Source of the DNA: Flectonema sp. DT1601
Taxonomy: Eukaryota > Euglenozoa > Diplonemea > Diplonemida > Diplonemidae
Length of the DNA: 64,000 bases
Direction: 5' to 3'
Assembly (NCBI GenBank): GCA_964019425.1
Contig: OZ025837.1
Location: forward strand, 491,001 to 555,000
Part shown: piece by piece, positions 1-9,190 of the stretch
Layout of the letters: each line of letters begins with the position of its first letter
Position numbering within the stretch: the first letter of the stretch is position 1
Program-made: the position numbers and the translations under genes
Notes under the pieces: generated by a model
Seen by the model: only the letters and a program-made list of their open reading frames with translations
Told to the model about the DNA's origin: nothing
Databases searched by the model: none

Positions 1-941
1 GTCCATCACGTGGCTGTCTCATAATTCTCCTCGAGAGGCAATGTGCTGAAGACATGTACTTCTTGTGGATTGTCCCTGAATTTATGTGATGCACATTGTG
101 CTAGGACTGAAAGTACGAGGCAGAGAACTTCTCCACCCGTCCCTGCGCCTCCGCCTTATTAATCTCGGACCATTTGGGAACTATTGTTTCCCAAAAGCTG
201 CGGATTTTGTAGAGCTTGTCAGTAGGTACGGGGTTGGTGACAGTGTAAAACTTTAGATTGGTTCGAATTTAGAGGAACCGATCTCAGGAAGCGAAGTGGG
301 GTGTGTACGCTGGGTCTGATGTACCGTTCCTGTAATCTGAGATATTTGGCTTATCACAGAGACCCACGAGGATATTGAGTCCTAAGAGAGTTTGAGTTCA
401 GCTACGTTAAGATTGAGTGCCTAGTTGTTGCTGCAGTGCAAAATCATCTCATCACCTTTGGGGTGAACACAAGTTCAAATTTCTGCAGTTCCTTCATCAA
501 TTTCAGGTCTGACATGTCCTGCAAGGACCGCCGAAACGTGTGTCGTCTTACCTTGGTGATTTTCTTGCTCCATTTCAGAGGGGAAATGCTTGGCTCTATT
601 GTACTCTTTTCATCGCTCGAAGAAGACTCAGGAGCACCCGAATCTGGGATAGGTGACCCTACTGAATCATTTTCGATGGAAATAGCTTTAGGGATTTTAA
701 TTTTTGTCTGAAAACATGGGATAGTCATGGGCAACCTGGCTAAGACTGTTCCCAGTGCAGAAAAAAAAAAATGAACTTTTTCTCAGAAAAAGCTGGTGAT
801 TTTTGCAGCACGATCCCACATAAAATTTGTCGTTTTTGGGCAGCTCTGGCTCCACCCTTGTACTCACAAGGTACATTTTTCCCTTTTGTCAAAAAAAAAA
901 ACCACGAAAGGCCACTATAGTGGCCTTCAGGGCTTAAAGGG
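1..941 (-). mobile_element. piggyBac-like DNA transposon, decayed, cut by window start
   Basis: Read on the minus strand, an acidic Ser/Glu-rich N-terminal stretch (734 to 444) is followed, after frame changes, by a segment matching the piggyBac DDE transposase N-terminal core. It reads LLGLNILVGLCDKPNISDY, then YTPHFAS, then DRFL, then NPVPTDKLYKIRSFW and VPKW (about 385 to 145). The order (L)LGxxxxxGxxxKPxxxDYW, then DRF, then DKLYKIRP is characteristic of piggyBac/PGBD proteins. Several in-frame stops and at least two frame changes make it non-functional. The catalytic aspartates are not visible and would lie beyond the window start or in the decayed part. The element's outer end lies at 941, where the minus strand begins CCCTTTAAGCCC directly next to a TTAA, as in this superfamily. 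The stretch 735-941 is its terminal untranslated region. Confidence 0.75.
911..926. repeat. 16-bp perfect palindrome beneath the piggyBac end
   Basis: GGCCACTATAGTGGCC is its own reverse complement. It sits 15 bases inside the outer end of the piggyBac-like element, where this superfamily often carries subterminal repeats that bind the transposase. Binding is inferred from position only. Confidence 0.7.
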
Positions 942-945
942 TTAA
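942..945. other. TTAA target site of the piggyBac-like element
   Basis: TTAA directly abuts the GGG terminus (CCC on the element's strand). piggyBac-family elements insert at and duplicate TTAA. The second copy would lie left of the window. Confidence 0.7.
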
Positions 946-1420
946 AGAAAAAAGCAGGCCAAGTCGCCTGAGCTGGCATCGCCAGAATATTTAACTTCAC
1001 ATGGCAATGTCAGCTCGTGAAGGGATCCAGTTGGATCAAAGGTTTTCTCCCCCCACTCTATTTATCATCATTGGTGCGCACCTTCGAACAGGAAGGCCAA
1101 CATTGACGGAATTTTTTTACTTCTCTTCCCCAAGGTTGAACTTTGGGAAAAAAACAAACAATAAACACAGTGTAGACAAACACCCGCCGGACATCTGCAG
1201 AGCAGATCGATGTCGATGTCTTCGTTGTCGAACTTCCTGGCGTTTATGTTTTTGTTTTTAACAACAACACAACACCAACTAACAGGTTTGTCTCATTGCC
1301 CGTTCTTTCTTGTTTCCCTTTGCCGCCGGAAGAACGAAGGTCGATGGAGGTCCGAAGCATTGCTTGCGATGATGTTCCGGTATGTGTTGCGTCTCTGTTA
1401 TTTTAAATAATAAATAAGAA
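946..1420 (-). repeat. Repeat family A, fragment in inverted orientation
   Basis: This is the reverse complement, with small differences, of the family A stretch at about 1640-2125. Together the two copies make a long inverted repeat around the 1421-1640 spacer. It has short open frames in several phases, but the matching A copies change frame and phase freely, so no protein is called. Confidence 0.8.
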
Positions 1421-1543
1421 AAAAAAAAAAAAAAAAAAAGAGCATCTCCCTGCTATCCCTCATATCCCCACAATAATATTATACCTTTTCATTTTCTCTT
1501 TCCTTTTCTGGTCTTTTTTTTTTTCTTTTTTTTCCTTTTTCAT
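1421..1543 (-). repeat. Module B, distal fragment, inverted
   Basis: A poly(A) tract is followed by gagcatctccctgctatc, a run rich in ataatattat, and ggtcttttt. It is the reverse complement of the distal half of module B seen at about 9060-9190 and 16470-16600. It joins two family A copies of opposite orientation. Confidence 0.7.
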
Positions 1544-2820
1544 GGATAAGAGATTTGGGAGAGGAATAGGGGCAGTGAACTTTTGGTTCAGGCCCTTCCC
1601 ATCGAACAGGACGAGGACTTCTAAAACCTGAGATGAACCAATTGAGTTGAAACAAACAAATAACAGAGACGCAACACATACCGGAACATCATCGCAAGCA
1701 ATGCTTCGGACCTCCGTCGACCTTCGTTCTTCCGGCGGCAAAGGGAAACAAGAAAGAACGGGCAATGAGACAAACCTGTTAGTTGGTGTTGTGTTGTTGT
1801 TAAAAACAAAAACATAAACGCCAGGAAGTTCGACAACGAAGACATCGACATCGATCGCTGCTCTGCAGATGTCCGGCGGGTGTTTGTCTACACTGTGTTT
1901 ATTGTTTGTTTTTTTCCCAAGGTTCAACCTTGGGAAGAGAAGTAAAAAATCCCGTCAATGTTGGCCTTCCTGTTCGAAGGTGCGCACCAATGACGATAAA
2001 TAGAGTGGGGGGAGAAAACCTTTGATCCAACTGGATCCCTTCACGAGCTGACATTGCCATGTGAAGTTAAATATTCTGGCGATGCCAGCTCAGGCGACTT
2101 AGCCTGCTTTTTTCTTTAAATAAAAAAAATAAAAAGATACCAACAGGTGGGGTGATGGGTTGCGCCACTGCAATCCAGTCACAAAAAGAAACAAAGGTAA
2201 TCTCAAGGGTTCTCGACCCTTGGCTCTCCCTGCGCAAGCATCGCATGGAGGGTGACGCTAAGCACCCGGGGGGTACGAAACAAACTTTCCCCCTGCTGTC
2301 CTGTTTGAAATAAAAAAAAAAAAAAAAAACAAAGGGATAGAAGTAAACAGAATACGTTACACCTCAACAGGTGACGCTAAACACCCAGGGGATACAAACC
2401 AAACTTTCCCCCTGTTGCCCTGTTTGAAATAAATTAAAAAAAGAACAAGAAAACAAAATACAATACTCAGCAATCAGACTCGTTCACTCGCTTCGCCAGA
2501 GCTGTTCGAGCCGATGCTCATGTAAAGTTACCTGTTTTCTTTTAACAAATTAAATAAAATAAAATAAAAATAAAGTATACAAACCAAACTTTCCCTGGAA
2601 TACAATACCTAACAATCAGTGCGTTCACTGGCCTTAGGGCTGTTCGGACTTATGCTTTGGACTGTTCCCTTGCAGAAAAAAAAAGTAAAATAAACCAACT
2701 TTGGGACATTAGAAAAGCATAAAATAAAAGTTGCTACAACCAAAAGACAACTGCAAAAAAAAAGGTTTTTGTAGGGGAGCTACAATGTAGCAATAATGTC
2801 ACACAGTCATGTGGCAAGCT
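1544..2820 (+). repeat. Repeat family A, complete 1,277-bp tandem unit
   Basis: The unit repeats directly at 2821, an offset of 1,277 bases. It is built from short hairpins separated by A/T tracts. TGAAC-TTTTG-GTTCA is at 1576-1590. A 9-bp-arm palindrome, CCCAAGGTTCAACCTTGGG, is near 1916. GATCCA-AC-TGGATC is at 2024-2037. GGGTG-ACGCTAAG-CACCC is at 2250-2267. A related GGTG-loop-CACC is at 2370-2385, followed by AGGGG (2387-2391) pairing with CCCCT (2409-2413). Landmarks shared with family C are GTGAAGTTA (2061-2069) and GACTTAGCCTG (2096-2106). The minus strand has an open frame of 155 codons, but it reads through the hairpins and A-tracts and resembles no protein I know. I call it non-coding. 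The structure suggests a transcribed, folded RNA, which is inference. Confidence 0.8.
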
Positions 2821-3664
2821 GGATAAGAGATTTGGGAGAGGAATGGGGGCAGTGAACTTTTGGTTCAGGCCCTTCCCATCGAACAGGACGAGGACTTCTA
2901 AAACCTGAGATGAACCAATTGAGTTGAAACAAACAAATAACAGAGACGCAACACATACCGGAACATCATCGCAAGCAATGCTTCGGACCTCCGTCGACCT
3001 TCGTTCTTCCGGCGGCAAAGGGAAACAAGAAAGAACGGGCAATGAGACAAACCTGTTAGTTGGTGTTGTGTTGTTGTTAAAAACAAAAACATAAACGCCA
3101 GGAAGTTCGACAACGAAGACATCGACATCGATCGCTGCTCTGCAGATGTCCGGCGGGTGTTTGTCTACACTGTGTTTATTGTTTGTTTTTTTCCCAAGGT
3201 TCAACCTTGGGAAGAGAAGTAAAAAATCCCGTCAATGTTGGCCTTCCTGTTCGAAGGTGCGCACCAATGACGATAAATAGAGTGGGGGGAGAAAACCTTT
3301 GATCCAACTGGATCCCTTCACGAGCTGACATTGCCATGTGAAGTTAAATATTCTGGCGATGCCAGCTCAGGCGACTTAGCCTGCTTTTTTCTTTAAATAA
3401 AAAAAATAAAAAGATACCAACAGGTGGGGTGATGGGTTGCGCCACTGCAATCCAGTCACAAAAAGAAACAAAGGTAATCTCAAGGGTTCTCGACCCTTGG
3501 CTCTCCCTGCGCAAGCATCGCATGGAGGGTGACGCTAAGCACCCGGGGGGTACGAAACAAACTTTCCCCCTGCTGTCCTGTTTGAAATAAAAAAAAAAAA
3601 AAAAAACAAAGGGATAGAAGTAAACAGAATACGTTACACCTCAACAGGTGACGCTAAACACCCA
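2821..3664 (+). repeat. Repeat family A, second tandem unit, truncated
   Basis: Nearly identical to 1544-2387. It is cut off after ACACCCA, where a module B tail (acgttttttatttata) begins. The right part of the unit, including the AGGGG/CCCCT stem, is missing. Confidence 0.8.
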
Positions 3665-3690
3665 ACGTTTTTTATTTATATATATATATA

Positions 3691-4468
3691 TCAGTCATTC
3701 CTTTTTTTTGCGAACAAATTCTGGACACTGAAAAAAAATTTCAAAAAAAAATTGTAAAAATTTCGATCGAAGCGGCATTTTAATGCGCTGCATCGTTGGG
3801 TTCATTTCCGTCCGAAATCGGGAGGTTGGCATCACATACTTGTCTCCCGAATTGAGAAAAGAGATTTTGCGGTTTACTGAATCAGCTCAGCCGTGGACAA
3901 GTACCAAAACTAAAAATTAATCGAAGGGTCTAATTTTACACTGCTGGCCCAGCGGGATCCAGAGAAAAAATAATCGAGCAAAAATATATTAAAGAGTACT
4001 AAGCATGTGCCGGTGAGGCAGATTGTTACTACCTGTCTTTTTGGACCTACTTTGATACTTAATGATCATTATCACCACCACAGATGCAACATTTTCCTTA
4101 CATAATTGCTACTAGGGTTGATTTGTTAGTAAAAAGGTGCATATCTCTTGAGTGCGGGAGAAGGGGGAAAAAATAGTAAAAAAAAAAAATTAGGGGTGTT
4201 TTTTACTCAGATTTTCTCGATCTTTCCATTCCAGGTCTGGGATTAATATTTATCATTGAGTAGTACCAAGGAAATTTTGCAAAGAGACGTTTATCTCTTT
4301 TTAGCAGCACTTACCATGTTTAAAAGTATATCCCTATGCCTAATTTTACAGATCGCACCCTCCCCGATTCCAAAAAATAAAAAATCGAGCAAAAGTAACA
4401 TATCGTGTAACCTTGCTCAGGCGGTGAGAAAAAGGTGTTTTTTGTTCGCAAAAAAAAGGAATGACTGA
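3691..4468 (+). mobile_element. MITE copy 1, Tc1/mariner-type termini
   Basis: A 778-bp element begins TCAGTCATTCC and ends GGAATGACTGA, with the inverted termini extending through a T7-8 run to GCGAAC/GTTCGC (about 28 bases). TA flanks it on both sides (3689-3690 and 4469-4470), as expected for Tc1/mariner insertion. No transposase is encoded, so it would need one supplied elsewhere. It sits in the A/T tract of an inverted module B (3665-3690 plus 4471-4711). Copy 2 lies at 5266-6044 in opposite orientation. Confidence 0.75.
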
Positions 4469-4470
4469 TA

Positions 4471-4711
4471 TATATTTTTTTTTTTTTTTTTTCATGTTTG
4501 ATTATTTCCTCTTCATTTTTTTTTTTCTTTTCTTTCTTTTTTTTTTTTTTTTACTCTGCCTCTCTCTTAATTCTGTTCGTTTCTTTGAAACGAAAATTCA
4601 TTTGAATATTATTCCTTGGTCAGCAACCATCATTGTCGCCCTTTGGGCCTGTTAAAAAAAATAAAAAATAAAAAGAAAGTTTACATCGGGAATAGGGCAG
4701 GAGCCAAAAGA
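4471..4711 (-). repeat. Module B, proximal part, inverted
   Basis: It contains, in reverse, the module B hairpins: TTCGTTTC-TTT-GAAACGAA, GCCC-TTT-GGGC, and the end at gggaatagggcaggagcc. It is the continuation of 3665-3690 on the other side of MITE copy 1. It stops at CCAAAAG, inside the CTTTTGG hairpin, and switches there to family C. Confidence 0.75.
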
Positions 4712-4982
4712 GTTGAATTTCCAGGTGAGATTTGGACTGTTAGCTTTTGGCTAAGGCCCTCCCTGAAGAGCAAGAACAAAAAAACTACTCACACCTGAAG
4801 AAAACATACACAAAGAACACACTGTAAGCTGTGTGTGTATTTTGTGTTTGTCACAACAGGAGAGAAAAGAAAGAATGTCAAGGTTGGTCACCTTGCCTAT
4901 CAACGCACAACATTGGTGGTCTCTACTAGACCCTGAGTGATCTCTCATCGTTCATAGTACCCTGTGTGAAGTTATAAAATCA
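4712..4982 (+). repeat. Repeat family C, fragment
   Basis: Reverse-complement copy of one end of the 1.36-kb array unit (compare 18980-19245). It contains TTAGC-TTTTG-GCTAA (4740-4754), then GGCCCTCCC. AAGGT-TGGTC-ACCTT, GGTCT-CTACT-AGACC and GTGAAGTTA (4966-4974) follow. No coding sequence is recognised. Confidence 0.8.
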
Positions 4983-5265
4983 AAAATTTCGATAAAGTGG
5001 GAAGTAACGGACTGGGAGCTTTTGGCTCCTGCCCTATTCCCGATGTAAACTTTCTTTTTATTTTTTATTTTTTTTAACAGGCCCAAAGGGCGACAATGAT
5101 GGTTGCTGACCAAGGAATAATATTCAAATGAATTTTCGTTTCAAAGAAACGAACAGAATTAAGAGAGAGGCAGAGAAAAAAAAGAAAAAAAAGAAAGAAA
5201 AGAAAAAAGAAAAAAAATATGAAGAGGAAATAATCAAACATGAAAAAAAAAAAAAAAAATATATA
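4983..5265 (+). repeat. Module B, proximal part
   Basis: Starts at the recurrent boundary ttcgataaagtgggaagtaa. It contains the hairpin GGAGC-TTTTG-GCTCC (5015-5029), GCCC-AAA-GGGC, and TTCGTTTC-AAA-GAAACGAA with 8-bp arms. It ends in a purine-rich A-tract that is interrupted by MITE copy 2. Confidence 0.75.
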
Positions 5266-6044
5266 TCAGTCATTCCTTTTTTTTGCGAACAAAAAACACC
5301 ATTTTCTCACCGCCTGAGCAAGGTTACACGATATGTTACTTTTGCTCGATTTTTTATTTTTTGGAATCGGGGAGGGTGCGATCTGTAAAATTAGGCATAG
5401 GGATATACTTTTAAACATGGTAAGTGCTGCTAAAAAGAGATAAACGTCTCTTTGCAAAATTTCCTTGGTACTACTCAATGATAAATATTAATCCCAGACC
5501 TGGAATGGAAAGATCGAGAAAATCTGAGTAAAAAACACCCCTAATTTTTTTGTTTTCACTATTTTTTCCCCCTTCTCCCGCACTCAAGAGATATGCACCT
5601 TTTTACTAACAAATCAACCCTAGTAGCAATTATGTAAGGAAAATGTTGCATCTGTGGTGGTGATACTGATCATTAAGTATCAAAGTAGGTCCAAAAAGAC
5701 AGGTAGTAACAATCTGCCTCACCGGCACATGCTTAGTACTCTTTAATATATTTTTGCTCGATTATTTTTTCTCTGGATCCCGCTGGACCGGCAGTGTAAA
5801 ATTAGACCCTTCGATTAATTTTTAGTTTTGGTACTTGTCCACGGCTGAGCTGATTTAGTAAACCACAAAACCTCTTTTCTCAATTCGGGTGACAAGTATG
5901 TGATGCCAACCTCCCGATTTCGGACGGAAATGAACCCAATGATGCAGCGCATTAAAATGCCGCTTCGATCGAAAATTTTACAATTTTTTTTTGAAAATCT
6001 TTTTCAATGTCTAAAATTTATTCGCAAAAAAAAGGAATGACTGA
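5266..6044 (-). mobile_element. MITE copy 2, Tc1/mariner-type termini
   Basis: A 779-bp reverse-complement relative of copy 1, with the same TCAGTCATTCC termini and flanking TA at 5264-5265 and 6045-6046. It differs by scattered substitutions, so it is not a recent duplicate. The flanks again are the two halves of module B (to 5265, and from 6047, ataaataaaaaaacgttg). Confidence 0.75.
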
Positions 6045-6046
6045 TA

Positions 6047-6100
6047 TATATATAAATAAAAAAACGTTGTATGAAAAAGGAAAAAAAAAAATAAAGACCA
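6047..6100 (+). repeat. Module B, short middle piece after MITE copy 2
   Basis: Holds acgttgtatgaaaaagg followed by an A-tract and agacca, the middle of module B. Family C follows at once. Confidence 0.6.
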
Positions 6101-6505
6101 GGTAAACTATGAACTACAAATGACTTAGCCTGTTATTATAATGCCACAGGCAGGCCCTGCATTCAGCAACTATCCAGCAGTGCTTGGATGTCCTGATCTT
6201 CTTCTAAAAAAAAGAAAGAAAAACAAAACTGTAGCTGGGATCACTCAGGATCAACAGACTACCAATGCTACCTGTTGTACTTGCTCACTATGGGGGGTGA
6301 TGCCAAACACCCAGAAGTACTTAACTACTTTCCTTCTTGCTGCCCAGGAGTTTCTGACCAGAACTAATAGAAAATAAAAAGTAGATGGGAAACAATAAAA
6401 AGTAAAATGCATATAACTGAAGTTAAACAAGACAAATGAAGTAACAGATCAGAACAGATAGGGAATAAAAAGAAAAGATAAGCAAGCGTTATTGTAGTAA
6501 AAGTT
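6101..6505 (+). repeat. Repeat family C, middle fragment
   Basis: Matches the reverse complement of array unit stretches such as 19930-20330. It carries GACTTAGCCTG (6122-6132), GGGTG-ATGCCAAA-CACCC (6295-6312) and the stem AGAAG (6313-6317) with CTTCT (6333-6337). The last part, 6440-6505, is diverged. Confidence 0.8.
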
Positions 6506-6815
6506 TTTTTCCTTTTTCATACAACGTTTTTTATTTATATTTTATTTTTTTTTTTTTATTTTTTTCATGTTTGATTATTTCCTCTTCATATTTTTTTTTC
6601 TTTTCTTTCTTTTTTTTTTTTTTCTCTCTGCCTCTCTCTTAATTCTGTTCGTTTCTTTGAAACGAAAATTCATTTGAATATTATTCCTTGGTCAGCAACA
6701 GTCATTGTCGCCCTCTGGGCCTGTTAAAAAAAAATAAAAATAAAAAGAAAGTTTACATCGGGAATAGGGCAGGAGCCAAAAGCTCCCAGTCCGTTACTTC
6801 CCACTCTATCGAATT
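6506..6815 (-). repeat. Module B, inverted, uninterrupted at the A/T site
   Basis: It reads from cctttttcatacaacg through the T-tract to gtgggaagtaacgg in reverse and ends at atcgaattc. This copy shows the unbroken A/T tract that is interrupted by insertions in three other copies. Confidence 0.75.
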
Positions 6816-7170
6816 CAACAAATAAACAAATGCAAGTATCAACACATGATTTAATTACACCAGCAGCTAACAAACAACATAAAATTGAAGATCAGTTGCC
6901 AGAGTATTTCAACCATGGTAGAATACTCGCCCCTCTGGCAGGGATTATCCCAGACTTGTCCTTTAATCTAGTTGGACACCATGGCTTACAACCCTTCCAG
7001 AGGGAAGCACCATTATGACTTCTATTTTTTTTCTTCAAGAAAATCATAAGGTGGGAACAAAGAAAAATGCTAAGAGGAACCCCCTATTAACACCTAAGAC
7101 ATCTAAACTGCAGCCCAGCCTATGCCCAATGCACTAACAGGTCATTCCCTCACACTCAGATCAAAAAATC
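6816..7170 (+). repeat. Repeat family C, terminal fragment
   Basis: Reverse-complement copy of about 19560-19930 of the array. It contains AGTATT-loop-AATACT and GGGAT-T-ATCCC hairpins. The 62-codon frame at 6830-7018 recurs in every C copy, but it spans these hairpins and lacks protein features, so it is not called a gene. Confidence 0.8.
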
Positions 7171-7415
7171 ACTCCCAGTCCGTTACTTCCCACTATATCG
7201 AAATTCAGCTGTTTGTTTCAACTCAATTGGTTCATCTCAGGTTTTAGAAGTCTTCGTCCTGTTCGATGGGAAGGGCCTGAATCAAAAGTTCACTCAATGG
7301 GGCAAGTGAGTTCAACAATTATTTTTCTCTTTGCGCTCTTTGAGTAGAGGAAGATGTCAGGCCTTTGTAAGGTGACGACATCTTTTATGAACTGTGGGAT
7401 TTGCATCCGTTTATT
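7171..7415. repeat. Junction zone: pieces of B, A and unassigned sequence
   Basis: 7171-7206 is the B boundary motif, inverted. 7207-7295 is an inverted family A start whose hairpin reads TGAAC-TTTTG-ATTCA on the minus strand. 7296-7415 is not recognised and shows no gene. Confidence 0.5.
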
Positions 7416-8733
7416 TCAAAGTTTTAAAAAACTGCCAGCTCCACACGAAGGGTTTAAAAGATTGCCAGCTCCACAAAGTTTTAAAAACTGTCAGCTCCAC
7501 ACACAAATCTTAAAAACTGCCAGTTCCACAAAGTGTTCAAAAAACTGCCAGCTCCACACGCAAAGTTTAAAAAATTGCTAGCTCCACACGCAAAGTTCAA
7601 AAAATTGCCAGCTCCACAAAGTTCAAAAACTGCCAACTCCACAAAGTTTTCAAAAACTGCCAGCTCCACAGAGTTTAAAAATTGCCAGCTGCTCAAAAAC
7701 TGCCAGCTTCACGCAAAGTTTAAAAAATTGCCAGCTCCACAAAGTTTTCAAAAACTGCCAGCTCCACACGCAAAGTTTAAAAAACTGCCAGCTCCACAAA
7801 GTTTTAAAAACTGTCAGCTCCACACACAAATCTTAAAAACTGCCAGTTCCACAAAGTGTTCAAAAACTGCCAGCTCCACATGCAAAGTTTAAAAAATTGC
7901 CAGCTCCACAAAGTTTAAAAAATAGCCAGCTCCACAAAGTTCAAAAACTGCCAACTCCACAAAGTTTTCAAAAACTGCCAGCTCCACAGAGTTTAAAAAT
8001 TGCCAGCTGCACAAAGTTCAAAAACTGCCAGCTTCACGCAAAGTTTAAAAAATTGCCAGCTCCACAAAGTTTTCAAAAACTGCCAGCTCCACACGCAAAG
8101 TTTAAAAAACTGCCAGCTCCACAAAGTTCAAAAAACTGCCAGCTTCACGCAAAGTTTAAAAAATTGCCAGCTCCACAAAGTTTTCAAAAACTGCCAGCTC
8201 CACAAAGTTTTCAAAAACTGCCAGCTCCACAGAGTTTAAAAATTGCCAGCTCCACAAAGTTCAAAAACTGCCAGCTTCACGCAAAGTTTAAAAAATTGCC
8301 AGCTCCACAAAGTTTTCAAAAACTGCCAGCTCCACACGCAAAGTTTAAAAAACTGCCAGCTCCACAAAGTTCAAAAAACTGCCAGCTTCACGCAAAGTTT
8401 AAAAAATTGCCAGCTCCACAAAGTTTTAAAAACTGTCAGCTCCACACACAAATCTTAAAAACTGCCAGTTCCACAAAGTGTTCAAAAACTGCCAGCTCCA
8501 CAAAGTTTAAAAAATTGCTAGCTCCACACGCAAAGTTCAAAAAATTGCCAGCTCCACAAAGTTTAAAAAATAGCCAGCTCCACGCAAAGTTTAAAAAACT
8601 GCCAGCTCCACACGCAAAGTTTAAAAAACTGCCAACTCCACAAAGTTTCAAAAACTGCCAGCTCCACAAACAAAGTTTAAAAAATTGCCAGCTCCACAAA
8701 GTTTTTAAAAACTGCCAGCTCCACACGCAAAGT
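7416..8733 (+). repeat. Minisatellite D, block 1
   Basis: About 45-50 units of 25-31 bases. The core is TGCCAGCTCCACAAAG followed by TTTTCAAAAAC, or by CGCAAAGTTTAAAAAA variants. Many units contain AGTTTT-CA-AAAACT, a 6-bp hairpin. The repeat lacks stops in several phases, so it gives artificial Lys/Leu/Pro/Ala-rich or Trp/Ser-rich frames up to 279 codons. Coding is not supported. Confidence 0.9.
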
Positions 8734-8927
8734 TGAATTCGATAGAGTGGGAAGTAACGGACTGGGAGCTTTTGGCTCCTGCCCTATTCCCGATGTAAAC
8801 TTTCTTTTTATTTTTTTTTATTTTTTAACAGGCCCAGAGGGCGACAATGACTGTTGCTGACCAAGGAATAATATTCAAATGAATTTTCGTTTCAAAGAAA
8901 CGAACAGAATTAAGAGAGAGGCAGAGG

Positions 8928-8958
<31 letters not shown>

Positions 8959-9137
8959 GAAAAAAAAATATGAAGAGGAAATAATCAAACATGAAAAAAA
9001 TAAAAAATAAAATATAAATAAAAAACGTTGTATGAAAAAGGAAAAAAAAAAAAAAAAAAAAAAAAAAAGACCAGAAAAGGAAAGAGAAAATGAAAAGGTA
9101 TAATATTATTGTGGGGATATGAGGATAGCAGGGAGAT

Positions 9138-9172
<35 letters not shown>

Positions 9173-9190
9173 TTATTATTTAAAAAAAGG
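8734..9190 (+). repeat. Module B, full-length copy (about 450 bp)
   Basis: The most complete copy. The order is the boundary gataGagtgggaagtaac, the hairpin GGAGC-TTTTG-GCTCC, a T-tract, GCCC-AGA-GGGC, TTCGTTTC-AAA-GAAACGAA and a purine tract. An A/T tract, acgttgtatg, gaccag, ggtataatattattgtgg, agatgctc, poly(T) and atttattattt follow. It lies between D and E and passes directly into an E unit. Confidence 0.8.

Noticed and set aside
2250-2267. Homology of satellite E to families A and C through the shared loop ACGCTAAA
   Set aside because: The motif is short, and the orientation of E relative to the CTTTTGG end in module B is opposite to that in A. Kept only as a weak resemblance.
1460-3204. 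155-156-codon minus-strand frames in family A
   Set aside because: They run through hairpins and A/T tracts, end differently in the two units, and the diverged copy in the MULE gene does not retain the frame.
4256-4468. 70-codon frame in the MITEs
   Set aside because: It ends in the terminal inverted repeat and shows no transposase motif. The element is non-coding.
7897-8736. 279-codon frame in minisatellite D, and others to 300 codons in block 3
   Set aside because: Pure repeat translation with phase-shifting units, equal openness in other phases and strands, and no start context or domain.
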